The notes under the pieces are model-generated. The model was not told the origin of the DNA. It saw nothing but the letters and a program-made list of their open reading frames with translations, and searched no databases. A stretch of 64,000 bases of DNA. Origin: Liolophura sinensis. Lineage: Eukaryota > Mollusca > Polyplacophora > Chitonida > Chitonidae. This document shows, piece by piece, positions 25,051 to 32,351 of the stretch; the stretch's first letter is position 1; each line of letters begins with the position of its first letter. A program made the translations under genes and the position numbers. The stretch spans positions 8,235,375 through 8,299,374 of the forward strand of contig NC_088297.1 of assembly GCF_032854445.1 (NCBI RefSeq), read 5' to 3'.

Positions 25051-26586
25051 GGGGTGGGGGCTAAAAGCTGGTATTATTTAATCGTTTCCATGTCTGAACA
25101 GTTAGAATAAAACCCCCAACAGAGGTAAATCCATAAAAGGCATGACTTGAGAGGTTACACAAAGAATTTAGCAATACATTAAGAGAAGCTTGGCCCTAAT
25201 AATGTTAGTGAATCCTCCAACGTGTGCCATTGCTATGATGCTATGGTTTTCCTAACCAGAGTCACCCACTACGATATCACCTTCCCCGAACTCAACGACT
25301 CCGCAAATGGGAGTCTCACCATCAGCGGTGGCTAGTTCTTCAGCTGAACCACCACGCCTATCAACGGAGAACAGGATAACATTGGCTGCAACAAGACCTC
25401 CAGTAAGAGCCAGTACAGACAGATTCACAACAACGACAACAACACCAGCAACAAAGGCAGATTTAACAACAACCACGATAACGACGACTACAACTGCGAA
25501 ACCCCCAGCGAGGGCCACCCGGCGCCCCATCACGCGCGGGATACTGGTATGGTGGGGTGGCTGGACAGCCTGTTCGGCCACATGTGGCTTGTGTGGTACC
25601 CAAAGCCGACAACGTTACTGCTACGGTGGTTACTGCTAGTAAGTACCAGTTACGGTGGTTACTGCTTGTAAGTACCAATTACGGGGGTTACTGCTTGTAA
25701 GTAACAATTTGCCATAGTACCATAACGTAGTAGCATAGTGCTGTGATCTGATAATTGGTGGAACATCCATGGCTAAGATGCATTGTTAAGGCGCTGATTC
25801 ACAAGGCGTCGTATAAGTGAAATATTCCTAGTACGGTGTTAAACACCAATTAAACAAATATGTACTACGTACCGGTATATAAACTTTGCTTAGGAAATAA
25901 ATAATTTTCTCTGCGTAGACCATGCTACGTTTGTCTACATGGATAACTTCTAATTTCAGCGGTAACCCATACGAAGTACGACGATGCGGATCAACTGTGT
26001 GCCCCGTGGAAATCTACAACAAGACTAAACTCTGCCTGACACTCTCAACGAAAAGCAGGGAAAGATGCTTCTGGAATCAGTGCTATTCTTACAAGTAAGC
26101 CATTTTCTCCTCGATACTTAAGTCAGTTTCACGTAACACATTGCCGAGATAATACTGAAATGTAAGTGAAACTAGTGTCACTGCTTCCAAGTACCAGGGT
26201 GCTTTTACTCACTTTCAGCGCTTCTCCAGCACCCACACCCGACCCATAAACACATTCATCCCGAACCACCGCATGGGATGACGTCATGTACTGGTTGGTC
26301 CGGTGTCACTATACTCTTGACGTTCAACACTCTCAGCGATAACACGTTTGAAAAATCTGCGTCAGCGAGGCCCGTTAAATGTTATAAAAGACAATCCAAA
26401 ACAGAAAAAAAGAAAAGAATGAACTCGCAGATGAAATATATCTGATTGTTTTATGCATTATGGGATATATCTCACGTGCTAGCCATCGGAATCTATTTAT
26501 TTTGTAGAACGTACTTATGCAAGGAAAAGGCTGTCAAGCCGAGATGTTGTGTGGGTACACCGGTTAACGGTATTTGTCAGCGGTAG
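6863..26586 (+). CDS. Secreted astacin metalloprotease with EGF, CUB and TSP1 domains (16 coding exons)
   Basis: A zinc endopeptidase of the astacin/tolloid family, predicted to be secreted and to act on extracellular or matrix proteins. Coding exons: 6863-7240, 10645-10743, 11337-11604, 12134-12263, 14691-14760, 16071-16274, 17522-17648, 18051-18188, 18835-18947, 19424-19551, 20939-21057, 24174-24255, 24628-24704, 25260-25638, 25960-26094, 26508-26586. Each has GT/AG borders and matching phase, and they sum to 2526 nt (841 residues plus stop). Domains: signal peptide 1-26; propeptide to about 224 with LDGDM and RRAKR; astacin domain about 225-425 (His321, Glu322, His325, His331; Met378, Tyr380); EGF about 434-464; CUB about 473-592 with four cysteines; Cys-rich 593-644; Ser/Thr/Pro linker; TSP1 about 742-784; Cys-rich C-terminus. 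The order astacin-EGF-CUB-TSP1 is that of nematode NAS subfamily V (for example DPY-31/NAS-35). The domain calls are firm; the substrate is unknown. Exon choice is by eye, without transcript support. Confidence 0.92.
7241..7984 (+). other. Intron 1, left part
   Basis: Non-coding. A weak SINE-like scrap lies near 7690-7770 (GGTTTCCTCCTCACAAAATT, then CATACGAGTGAAACATTCTT), resembling a degraded family 1 3' half. Nothing else was recognised before the LINE. Confidence 0.45.
7985..9685 (+). mobile_element. Degenerate CR1/Jockey-like LINE, 5' truncated
   Basis: Conceptual reading over several frame breaks gives the reverse transcriptase of a non-LTR retrotransposon: ENYRPISILPCLGKILEK, QYGFRRNHSTQYAA, FLDLSKAFDTVNHNILLSKL, then VPQG/stop/ILGP (stop at 8512-8514), and after the catalytic core NRLSLNVNKTKY, FKFLGFMFNEKLNW and AGPREWNKLPSYLRN near 9320. 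The expected FADD active site reads CAGH near 8587-8598, so both catalytic aspartates are lost. Frames break near 8070, 8450 and 9205. The 3' end is an AT-rich UTR closing in AATAAACAAATAAACAA. It lies in intron 1 of the protease gene, same orientation. Family assignment is by motif style only. Confidence 0.85.
9686..10261 (+). other. Intron 1, right part
   Basis: No coding exon or clear repeat recognised. Confidence 0.4.
10262..10480 (+). repeat. tRNA-related SINE relic
   Basis: GGGTTCGAATCC at 10306-10317 is a near-perfect B box, and the copy ends in ATTATGGCGTAAAAGGAAAT with A/T-rich repeats (AAAAATAAATAAC). The A-box side is degraded. The body does not match families 1-3, so this may be a separate or very old family. 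Confidence 0.45.
10645..10743 (+). CDS. Protease exon 2: propeptide
   Basis: Thirty-three codons, phase 0 on both sides, acceptor TTTCCTTTACAG and donor GACGCC/GTAAGT. It encodes LLMGETLLERLYVWCRTAQ. Its donor context (12 nt) is identical to that of exon 1 and its pattern (LxxGxxxLxxxxxxxC) resembles the end of exon 1. It has no known domain and is accepted because phase and borders fit. Confidence 0.65.
11337..11604 (+). CDS. Protease exon 3: propeptide end, furin site, catalytic N-terminus
   Basis: Encodes residues 160-248 and the first base of 249. It contains LDGDM, corresponding to the FxGD aspartate switch that blocks the zinc in astacin zymogens, then RRAKR (220-224), a furin-type processing site, and LWFRAVVPYKI, the usual start of the mature astacin domain (xxWxxxxVPYxI). 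Donor C/GTAAGT. Confidence 0.88.
11695..11750. repeat. TA and TTA microsatellite
   Basis: A run of TA (11695-11714) followed by more TATATA and ATT repeats, in intron 3. Confidence 0.8.
11840..11985 (+). repeat. SINE-like tail relic
   Basis: Ends with AAGTGCGACGTTAAACTCCA and an AYAC-type tail, the same 3' motif as SINE families 2 and 3. The preceding ~100 bp do not match the other copies in this window. Confidence 0.4.
12134..12263 (+). CDS. Protease exon 4: astacin domain
   Basis: Encodes AISEWEEKTCVRFVE, the conserved helix and first cysteine of the astacin fold (AxxxWExxTCIRF). Acceptor GATGACAG, donor ACAGG/GTAAGT. Enters in phase 1 and leaves in phase 2. Confidence 0.9.
12515..12541 (+). 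repeat. Tc1 left terminal inverted repeat (outer block)
   Basis: Twenty-seven bases identical to the reverse complement of 14146-14172. Imperfect pairing continues inward to about 12580. Confidence 0.93.
12838..13866 (+). pseudogene. Tc1 transposase with one in-frame TGA
   Basis: A DDE transposase that would cut and paste the element. Translation from ATG 12838 gives 342 codons plus the final TAA, all in one frame, with one stop: TGA at 13036-13038, after KRLSTP. The stop falls between the two N-terminal helix-turn-helix regions (first HTH SERQVAKKLKISKTTVHY; second near RTVRNRLLEAGL). The catalytic triad is complete: Asp in FSDESNFEL, Asp in FQQDNAPCHTA, and Glu in NPTENLWN, with 34 residues between the last two (DD34E, Tc1 type). 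The stop looks like a CGA-to-TGA transition. As read it is inactive unless the stop is an assembly error or polymorphic. Confidence 0.93.
14146..14172 (-). repeat. Tc1 right terminal inverted repeat (outer block)
   Basis: Reverse complement of 12515-12541 with 27/27 identity, followed by the TA target duplication. Confidence 0.93.
14691..14760 (+). CDS. Protease exon 5: astacin domain
   Basis: Seventy bases encoding CSASGLGKLRYGTRVILTPE, corresponding to the GCxSxxGxxGGxQxxxLxxxC segment of astacins. Enters in phase 2, leaves in phase 0. Acceptor TTTTCCAG, donor GAG/GTAGGT. Confidence 0.87.
14761..16070 (+). other. Intron 5
   Basis: Non-coding. A SINE family 1 relic lies at 15205-15282 (ATAAGTGCAATATTCTTGAC, then TAAAATGCCAATCACAC). 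Short segments near 15100-15125 and 15316-15345 are similar (TTTATTTACTTCGCTGGTTG versus TTTATTTACGTCGCTGGTTA), a local duplication of about 215 bp spacing. Confidence 0.5.
16071..16274 (+). CDS. Protease exon 6: zinc-binding motif and Met-turn
   Basis: Sixty-eight codons, phase 0 on both sides. HEIGHVLGFYHEHTRPDRD matches the astacin signature HExxHxxGFxHExxRxDRD: three zinc histidines plus catalytic Glu. SVMHYS is the Met-turn with the zinc-coordinating Tyr. All catalytic residues are present, so an active enzyme is expected. Confidence 0.97.
16397..16484 (+). repeat. Degenerate ~30-bp tandem repeat
   Basis: About three copies of GTGGTTTATTGAGAATGAGT-like units just inside intron 6, after a G-rich GGGTGGGTGGATGGG stretch near 16331. 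Confidence 0.6.
16604..16720 (+). repeat. 60-bp tandem duplication
   Basis: Two copies starting ACATGTA at 16604 and 16664, sharing CTGGGTAACTGGTAAGAGTG. Confidence 0.8.
17522..17648 (+). CDS. Protease exon 7: end of astacin domain
   Basis: Encodes SNFGITANKTIVTADP and REYISFYDAKLANTVYCSG, matching the C-terminal subdomain of astacins (xGQRxxLSxxDxxxxNxxYxC). Acceptor TGTTTTCAG, donor TCCG/GTAAGT. Confidence 0.92.
18051..18188 (+). CDS. Protease exon 8: EGF-like domain
   Basis: Encodes ACKHGGYRNPNNCSSCLCPR and ends PPRCE, an EGF-like module of the kind joining astacin and CUB domains. Cysteines at about 428, 438, 449, 452, 454 and 463. Acceptor CATCCTCAG, donor AAAAG/GTATGT. Confidence 0.92.
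18471..18636 (-). mobile_element. SINE family 1, truncated
   Basis: Antisense in intron 8, with tail TTTATTTATTTGATTGGTGT and the body shortened by a ~20-bp internal deletion near 18539. The tRNA-like head is lost. Confidence 0.85.
18835..18947 (+). CDS. Protease exon 9: first part of CUB domain
   Basis: Encodes LTSPGYHDNGFPGQSSCFW, the CUB N-terminal pattern (SPxYPxxYPxxxxCxWxI). The first CUB disulfide pair (DCDRQ and SSCFW) is present. Acceptor TTTCCTCCAG, donor ATCAAG/GTGACT. Confidence 0.92.
19011..19100 (-). mobile_element. SINE family 1, 5'-truncated with target duplication
   Basis: Antisense copy carrying only the 3' ~90 bp. ACCGTTAGATAT occurs on both flanks, consistent with a 12-bp target-site duplication from LINE-type retrotransposition. 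Confidence 0.82.
19424..19551 (+). CDS. Protease exon 10: CUB domain
   Basis: Encodes KRIRLQFTERFKFSA and FYECEDHVEIR, the CUB core (xxxxxxFxxFxLExxxxCxxDxxEI). Enters in phase 0, leaves in phase 2. Acceptor TTATTTGCAG, donor CCGAA/GTAAGC. Confidence 0.93.
19552..20938 (+). other. Intron 10, with a foldback cluster
   Basis: Non-coding. At 20459-20600 GGTGTTGA and its complement recur (GTGTTGAC, TTCAACACCC, GTAGGTCAACACCTAC), giving short hairpins. At 20730-20803 the segment ATTGAATACACTGAATA is partly duplicated. Confidence 0.5.
20939..21057 (+). CDS. Protease exon 11: end of CUB domain
   Basis: Encodes FCGSEMPEKIFVSHGDEMLI and APSGAFQVKYIEG (last Gly codon split). Acceptor TAAAACAG. The donor GAAG/GTTGGT is weak (T at +3) but is the only phase-consistent choice, because the next in-frame codons are GGT TGG TGA. 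The sequence of this border seeds the satellite that fills the following intron. Confidence 0.9.
21058..23842 (+). repeat. 54-bp satellite derived from the exon 11/intron 11 junction, about 50 units
   Basis: The consensus unit runs AAATGTGTTAAAGGTTTGTG then AGAATCTGGTCTAGATACTA then AAGCTTTTCAAGTG (54 bp). The part GCTTTTCAAGTGAAATGTG TTAAAG/GTTTGTGA aligns with the exon 11 end GCTTTCCAAGTTAAATATA TTGAAG/GTTGGTGA at about 30 of 39 positions. The first units are closest to the exon (AAATATATTAAAGG at 21101). Sub-types repeat every ~270 bp. The array fills most of intron 11, and its first ~300 bp recur near its right end. Every unit has a stop in the sense frame, and a repetitive antisense ORF is a by-product of 54 being divisible by 3. 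Confidence 0.95.
23843..24032 (+). repeat. 120-bp direct duplication next to the satellite
   Basis: GTTATAATTTTAGAATATCC starts at 23843 and again at 23963, each followed by CAAATAAATACTTTTC and ATATATATCCTG and TTTTACCGTTT. About 70 bp are shared. Confidence 0.85.
24174..24255 (+). CDS. Protease exon 12: Cys-rich segment
   Basis: Encodes EYCGGCSVDASAEESPCLRV and VQYNCSQ. Not a recognised domain. It has four cysteines and continues in exon 13. Acceptor TTTCCACAG, donor AAAG/GTAAGA. Accepted on phase and border quality. Confidence 0.82.
24382..24546 (-). mobile_element. SINE family 1 with internal deletion, complete head
   Basis: Antisense in intron 12. The body's 3' half is deleted (TTTATTTATTTT joins directly to GGTGACCATCCGCAGG). 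The tRNA-like head is preserved to GCCAAGGAGCCCC. Confidence 0.85.
24628..24704 (+). CDS. Protease exon 13: Cys-rich segment
   Basis: Encodes GGDSVCFMEEPYCCDGYHLE and GERCK. With exon 12 it forms an eight-cysteine module between CUB and the linker. The CCDGY core is reminiscent of small disulfide-rich modules, but I cannot assign a family. Donor AAAG/GTGAGT. Confidence 0.85.
24997..25049. repeat. GT microsatellite
   Basis: About 26 GT/TG dinucleotides in intron 13. Confidence 0.95.
25260..25638 (+). CDS. Protease exon 14: Ser/Thr/Pro linker and TSP1 start
   Basis: Encodes residues 645-770: a mucin-like linker rich in Thr, Ser and Pro (likely O-glycosylated, with TTTTTT and TTTTITTTTT runs), then WWGGWTACSATCGLCGTQSR, the WxxWxxCxxxC start of a thrombospondin type 1 repeat. 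Ends GGYC plus TA, donor CTGCTA/GTAAGT. The terminal 17 coding bases plus the donor are repeated twice downstream. Confidence 0.93.
25622..25708 (+). repeat. 29-bp tandem triplication of the exon 14 donor
   Basis: Copies start at 25622, 25651 and 25680: TACGGTGGTTACTGCTAGTA and AGTACCAGT, then the same with CTGCTTGTAAGT. Each copy has the exon end and a consensus GTAAGT. Only the first donor keeps the reading frame open. The second would read through TAG and the third also through TAA. Confidence 0.92.
25797..25862 (+). repeat. SINE family 1 tail fragment
   Basis: GTCGTATAAGTGAAATATTC then TACGGTGTTAAACACCAATT, in intron 14. Confidence 0.8.
25960..26094 (+). CDS. Protease exon 15: TSP1 end and Cys-rich tail
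   Basis: Encodes GNPYEVRRCGSTVC, the closing part of the TSP1 repeat, then LCLTLSTKSRERCFWNQCYS. Acceptor TAATTTCAG, donor ACAA/GTAAGC. Confidence 0.88.
26508..26586 (+). CDS. Protease exon 16: C-terminus and stop
   Basis: Encodes TYLCKEKAVKPRCCVGTPVN and GICQR, then TAG (26584-26586). The three cysteine positions resemble the end of a PLAC-like or other small Cys-rich tail, but no family is assigned. Acceptor TTTTGTAG. Confidence 0.85.
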
Positions 26587-26922
26587 GGAGCGGACTTGAG
26601 CGAAAACCACGCAGCGTCCCCAAGAAGACTTCAAAGAAGTCGCATCAACTTTACCAGCCTGGATGAGTAATTCTAGTCGTATACTCAAACAAAAACACAA
26701 ATGATTGGGGGAAGAACGCATCTGCTCAACTTCTATACGATTATATTCCCACTGCAGCTTCAGCCATCTGGTTGTCAAAGTTTTCGTTTAAAACAGAGAG
26801 ATCTACAATTTCAAGACTCCTATCGATAGTTGTTGTTCATGCCACCTAACACGAAGGATACTGCACTGGGGTATAGTAGCCTGTAGTTCCATGGATTCGA
26901 ATAGAGAGAATGGGGGAGAATC

Positions 26923-26928
26923 AATAAA
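26923..26928 (+). terminator. Candidate polyadenylation signal
   Basis: AATAAA in TCAATAAATTAAAG, 337 bp after the stop codon. It is the first canonical signal on this strand, and would give a 3' UTR of about 350-360 nt. Confidence 0.5.
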
Positions 26929-26929
26929 T

Positions 26930-28430
26930 TAAAGAAGCATTAGACTACAATCAGTAATTTTTCCAAATTACGCACTACGGATTTATATGAAAACCTGTCG
27001 TGAATTATTAACATTTAAATTCTCGATATATAAAATGTATACAAGTGTTGTAGTTGTTGCAATAACATATTCGTCTAGTTTCAACATTATATACAAGTTC
27101 GAATTGTCTCAGTAAAACAAGTGAGCGAGGGAGCTCAATTCACTTCTAAAAGTCCAAATTGAAGAAGTAAGATTTGATTTGATTAATATTTTGATTGCCG
27201 GTATTTTCTTACTCCGGTATACATCTAGTCACAGCTCTTATTTTAATTGTATATAACTTGTTGATGAAACAGTATACTCCTTGTTATTTATAAATATTTC
27301 CATGCTATTGTTACCATCATTATTACTTATTTCTTTTTATTATCATAAACTAATAATTAGAATGAATTATTATGATCGTATCGATTGTTTACGAAAAAGA
27401 AGGGTGTTTACATTAATCAGGACAGTACACTCAATCTGGTACAGAGGCAAGCCGCTTTCGGGGAAACATTGTACATAATTTGACATTGACATTTCGTTTG
27501 TTTTATAAGGTTTATGCATTTTATTGCAGTAATTATTGTCTGAGTGTTCATTTCAGTTTTTCACACCTGTTATTTAGTTTTGAGAACAACCCTTTATGAA
27601 ATGAATGGGTAAAGGCCACGTCAAAGCTTGGGCCGCGCTATCTGACATGTCTGAGAGTAACGTGTTTGATTGGATAAAATTATCGAGATGGGTGCCTCGA
27701 CTCACACCAGCCATTTGTGCAGTATTGTCATTTTTCTACATGCTTTTCGGTGAAATCTCATTAAAATAATAAAGTATGACACTTTTTAGAAAGCTTAGGT
27801 ATCATGCATTCGATTGAAATATGTTTTAGCCAGGTGCTGTCTTGTCCTTTAAGTCCCATCAGATTTTCCTGCACTTTAATATGTTTTTGGTGAATAAGCC
27901 TTTGATTGTAAAACAAATTCTATCTATTATTTGATGCCTACCTGTATATAAATTTTTTACCTTGAGTAAATTGTGAAAATCGTGTCTATATGTATATATA
28001 TATATATATATATATAACAATAGGAATCTATACATATGTATCTGTTTTATTTATTTATTTATTTATTCATTATTTGAATGGTCAAGAATGTTATAGAATG
28101 AATCCTGTATACGCAGACGACTACATTCAGGCTAATGGGTGTGGGCAGGAAACCACCGCTCCTCTGACAAATCTCCTGAGTTTTGACCGCAGCTACGCAC
28201 ATACTACAAGGGAGAAGTGTACATTGTTGATATTTGCAGGTCTAATTTTGCTCACGAGAGCAAAAACTGAGCTATCTTGAATTTTGTTTATAGTTCTCGA
28301 AATGGCAGCAGCAATTTTCATTTCGTTATAACGTTGAACTTATATCGCTGTTATGTTATGTATTTAATGTATTTTAAAGCATAATAAAGTCGCTTTATTT
28401 CTGATTTGCATTATTTGTTGTTCTGTCATG
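26930..28430. other. Intergenic, no gene recognised
   Basis: AT-rich DNA between the convergent genes. Contains a TA microsatellite at about 27992-28016 and several AATAAA signals, but no supported coding region. Confidence 0.45.
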
Positions 28431-28799
28431 AGCGAGTGAGTCAATCAGTCAGTGAGTCAATCAGTCAGTCAGTCAGTGAGTCCTTGAGGTTTAACGTCGT
28501 ACTTAACAATTTTTCAGTCATATGACGACAGAGGAATCATTGCAAGAGTGCATGTAATGTGACTCCCTGTTGCAGGACGGATTTCCACCGCTCTTTTTAT
28601 CTACTGTTGCTTCACTAAGACGATTTACCGAAGGCAAGTAAGCCTCACAGCCCGAGCCATTATACTGATACGGGTCAACCAGTCGTTGCACTATCCCCTT
28701 CATGCTGAGCACCAAGCAAGGACGTTACAACTTCCTCTTTTAAAGTCTTAGGTGTGACTCGACCCAGGATTGACCATGGATCTACCGCTCCCGAAGCTG
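28431..28799 (-). mobile_element. SINE, family 2
   Basis: Antisense copy with a long tetranucleotide tail (GAGT/CAGT, 28431-28483), the 3' motif GGTTTAACGTCGTACTTAAC, TCATATGACGAC, and a tRNA-like head ending in CTACCGCTCCCGAAGC. Compare the best copy at 36787-37158. Confidence 0.85.
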
Positions 28800-29922
28800 T
28801 TCTGTAATGTGATCAGTGGTGATAATATCTGAGGTCATAAAGTGACAAGATCAAAACCGCTCGTCTTCTTCCTTTAGTTTTCCTATGACGTTCTTGATTT
28901 TCCTCAATGTTTAAAACCAACCACAGCGTCAAGTTGAAGTAAACAAAATCTATCATATGACGAGATCCACCAATTCGTTTGCCCTTCAGACCACTAGGTG
29001 GCGCATGACTTTGGTCTTTTGGAACTTGGAAACCTGGTAGCTGTAAGGTGATCAAGGTGAAGTTATTTGAATGTTATTTAAAGGAGAAGAAAATATTAGA
29101 AAATGACACTATAGGCTGAAAGGAGCATATTTTGTTCTATCTGATGGTGCTTGTCGCATAATTTTGCCATTTTTCTTCGCCATACACGTAAAGCCTGAAA
29201 ACGGCAAAGCTGGCATATATCGCTGAGTCCATCGCGTCCTCGATCTTTAACACCCTGTAATTTATGCTGAGAATGTGTTGCCTCTCAGCCAAAGAGAGTC
29301 GTTAAAACTGGCAGTATGTTCGTGTAAACTCGGAACCTACGTCCAACATTCCGGTTTCCCGATCGTCAAGCGGAAAACGAACTGTGCTGTTCGCTACCTT
29401 CTGGGAAGAGTTCTACCGGAAATGTACGAAGTGCACTTCGGCGGTTTCCGACAGCAATTCTCCTCCTAACACAGAAGACTTCAGGACTAGCTCTTAGGCA
29501 AAATGTAGTCGCCCACAACGGATTTTGGCGCTGACTTTATTTATAATTTATCAACTTGAGGTACACATTTTTTAATGTCATGCACGTGCGAGGAAATGCA
29601 TACTCTTTTCAATGGGATTTGTTCGATATTTAAATTTTCTTGTCCTTTAACGACAGACTGAATGAAATTTTTAACTTAGTTTATAATTAGTTATCAGTTT
29701 TGCTGATGAAAAAATCACTTAGTTACTTAGAAAACGGAGACATCCCATTAATGTTGGGTCTCAGACAGACTGATGTGTCTTCAGCCTGTTTTAGTAAATA
29801 CTAAAATAATTAATTATGAAATTCTTACAATTAAATGTCTGTGAGGCATATCATTATAGAGAGCAGAGAAATTCTAAAGGGATTGTCATTGCCCTACATG
29901 TAAAAATATGCATAAGTTCTTC
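28800..29922. other. Intergenic, no gene recognised
   Basis: A 64-codon + strand ORF at 29275-29469 has no recognisable domain. No repeat was recognised. Confidence 0.4.
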
Positions 29923-30190
29923 AGGGGCCTCCGTGGCTCAGTTGGTTAGCGCGCTAGCGCAGCGTAATGACCCAGGAGCCTCTCACCAATGCGGCCGCTG
30001 TGAGTTCAAGTCCAGCTCATGCTGGCTTCCTCTGCGGCCTTAAGTGGGAAGACCTGCCAGCAACCTGCGGATGGTCGTGGGTTTCCCACGGGCTCTGCCA
30101 GGTTTCCTCCCACCGTAATGCTGGCCGCCCTCGTATAAGTGAAATATTCACTGATATTCACACCAATCAAATAAAATAAATAAATAAAAT
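29923..30190 (+). mobile_element. SINE family 1, complete reference copy
   Basis: Full length: A box in CCGTGGCTCAGTTGGTTAGC, B box GAGTTCAAGTCC, body with GGCTCTGCCAGGTTTCCTCC, and an AAAT-type tail. AGTTCTTCAG flanks both ends, a 10-bp target-site duplication. Internal RNA polymerase III promoter boxes are visible. It is derived from a tRNA and is not a tRNA gene. Confidence 0.95.
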
Positions 30191-30600
30191 GTAGTTCTTC
30201 AGTCAAAATGTGTTGAATTTTTAACAATCCGCATTCATCCAAATGCACTGCAGTTAAATGCACTTTGACAAGCTCTTTGAGACAAACTTAATATAACCGG
30301 GAAAATCTGAAACCATTAGAATACGGAAACTGTTCACAGAATCATGCTATGTTCTCTGAATACCCGGATGTTCAGCAGTTACATAGTCCATCGATGACGT
30401 TATACGCTCAAAACAGCTTGGTAGCCACGTAATCGTAAAAGAAGGACCTAGTTTGGTAAGGCGGGGACTCGGCCCAATTGCAAGAAATTGTGCACCTCAA
30501 AAAGCGAAACTGACTATAGCTGTGATTGACAGCTGCTTACACACTCGCAAGGCTACTTCATTTACAGATCTGTTTTACTCTTCTTTTCCTGTTATACTGA

Positions 30601-30816
30601 ATGAGTGAGTGACCGCTTGGGGTTTAACGTCGTACTTAACAATTTTTGACGATTAACAATCGTTTATCTAGTGCTGCTTCACTGAGACAACTTACCGAAT
30701 GCAAGTTATCTGCCCCGCCCGAGCCATTATACTGATACGGTTCAAGCAGACTTCCTCTTTTAAAGTCTTAGGCGTGACTGGACGCAGGACGCTCTTCCAA
30801 CTGTGCTATCGGGGAC
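30601..30816 (-). mobile_element. SINE family 2, internally deleted
   Basis: Antisense copy: GGTTTAACGTCGTACTTAAC, TGCTTCACTGAGACAACTTA, ending in a head scrap CTGTGCTATCGGGGACCGG. Lacks about 150 bp of the body. Confidence 0.8.
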
Positions 30817-31066
30817 CGGTCAGCTCTGTGGGAAATCACAGCACCACAAATGCAACTTTCTGAAAAACTATTGAGCAGTAATGCCCCAGTCAATTCAATA
30901 CGTATAAAACAAATGTTCAGTTTTATACTTCCGCCATGCATATTAACATGTTAATTTTATTGATAGCTGGAGGACAGCATATGCTCTCAACCAGAATTTA
31001 CATGTGACTTCGCTATAGTTGCCGTGATACCTTAGCTGAACAATTACCCATTCTGCTTCATGATAA

Positions 31067-31254
31067 CGCTCATGCTGGCTTCCTCTCCGGCCGTACGTTG
31101 GAAGGTCTGTCAGCAAGTTGCTGATGGTCGTGGGTTTCCTCCGGGCTCTGCCTGGTTTCCTCCCACCATAATGCTGGCCGCCGTCGTATAAGTGAAATAT
31201 ATTCTTGAGTACGGCGTAAAACACCAATCAAATAAAATAAAATCAAACAAATGA
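31067..31254 (+). mobile_element. SINE family 1, 5'-truncated with target duplication
   Basis: Starts within the body at GCTCATGCTGGCTTCC and ends in an A/T-rich tail. TTCATGATAA lies on both sides (31057-31066 and 31255-31264), so truncation happened during insertion. Confidence 0.9.
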
Positions 31255-32351
31255 TTCATGATAATTCTTATTTAATACAAGTCAGCCTAAACACAAAGAT
31301 TCGAGCACTTCGTAGAGGTGCAACCTGTTCTCCACTTTAAACTCGTTAGTTCACTGTACTATGAAGGATGCCTGACAGACTATGGCCGAAATACGAATTT
31401 TAAACTTGCCAAAACGTGACAAAACTGATCACATTATAAAGTTGATTTTTTTACATATGAAGAACAACGTTTACCAGAATGAAACTTTGATCGCAAGTGG
31501 AAATACACAAATGAAAGCTTCTGTACAGATATTCTTCTGGTTAACGTTGATGTTCATACTGTATAAAGACTGTGCCTCGTTTGAAAGAAAAAATTGCGTT
31601 TTCGACAGATATTACTAAGCAACTTTCTCTCTCATGGCCTTATAACTTTTAGGGTTGATTCGACCAAGTTTTATACTTCTGATTTGGAAATCTACACAGC
31701 TGTGTAAGGAGTTTGAAATTTTCACTTTCTTATCGTGCCTCTCTGGAGCGGATTCTCCGCCTTACCGTACCAGGTCCTTTGAAAACGATTTGCCAACAAT
31801 CACCCCCCCCCCCCCACCTAGTTTTACTCTACATGCTGCATTTTTAGCAAAGAAGAAATCAACGAGTTGGTTTGTGAAAACTGCAATCTGTATTTCCTTT
31901 TGTTCTGTGGCACAAAACATTTTTAAAAAAAACAGAATTGTTAAACAAAGTTATTTTAACCTACAACCGGGCGCGCGTCTTCTCCTGACACTCCGATATA
32001 GCCTTACGGAGGGACTGTTCGTCAGCTGAATGAAAAAAAAATGATCGTTCAATTTAATGATTAATAAGAATAAACTGACATAATTTGGATTCGCAGAAAA
32101 ATTAAGAGATGAGCAACGTATCCAACGTCCTCGTCAAATATAATTCCTCTGGATCAAGAAGATAATTTTTATTTTTTTCTTCACTAAAAGCAGGATTGGT
32201 TCAAACTAAACACAAGAAGACTCGATCTTACCTAGAAAAAGTGTTTATTTATAGATATGAAATAGTCTTCGTCTACCAAGGTATGTGTATGTTCTCTACT
32301 GGTCCTGGCTACTATAATGTGTCAAATTATCAAAATCCTTTACAGAGTGTT
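31255..32351. other. Intergenic, no gene recognised
   Basis: Two + strand ORFs (31382-31618 and 31655-32029) have no recognisable domain. The second crosses a C-run at 31803-31815. They are treated as chance. Confidence 0.4.

Noticed and set aside
25252-25581. Valine-rich antisense ORF
   Set aside because: Shadow of the Thr-rich linker of exon 14 on the other strand.
29923-30030. tRNA gene (A and B boxes)
   Set aside because: The tRNA-like head cannot fold into a full cloverleaf and is followed by a SINE body repeated throughout the window. The same holds for 36787 and 57413.
31382-32029. Two adjacent ORFs as a small gene
   Set aside because: No domain, no signal peptide, composition like surrounding DNA, and the second crosses a poly-C run.
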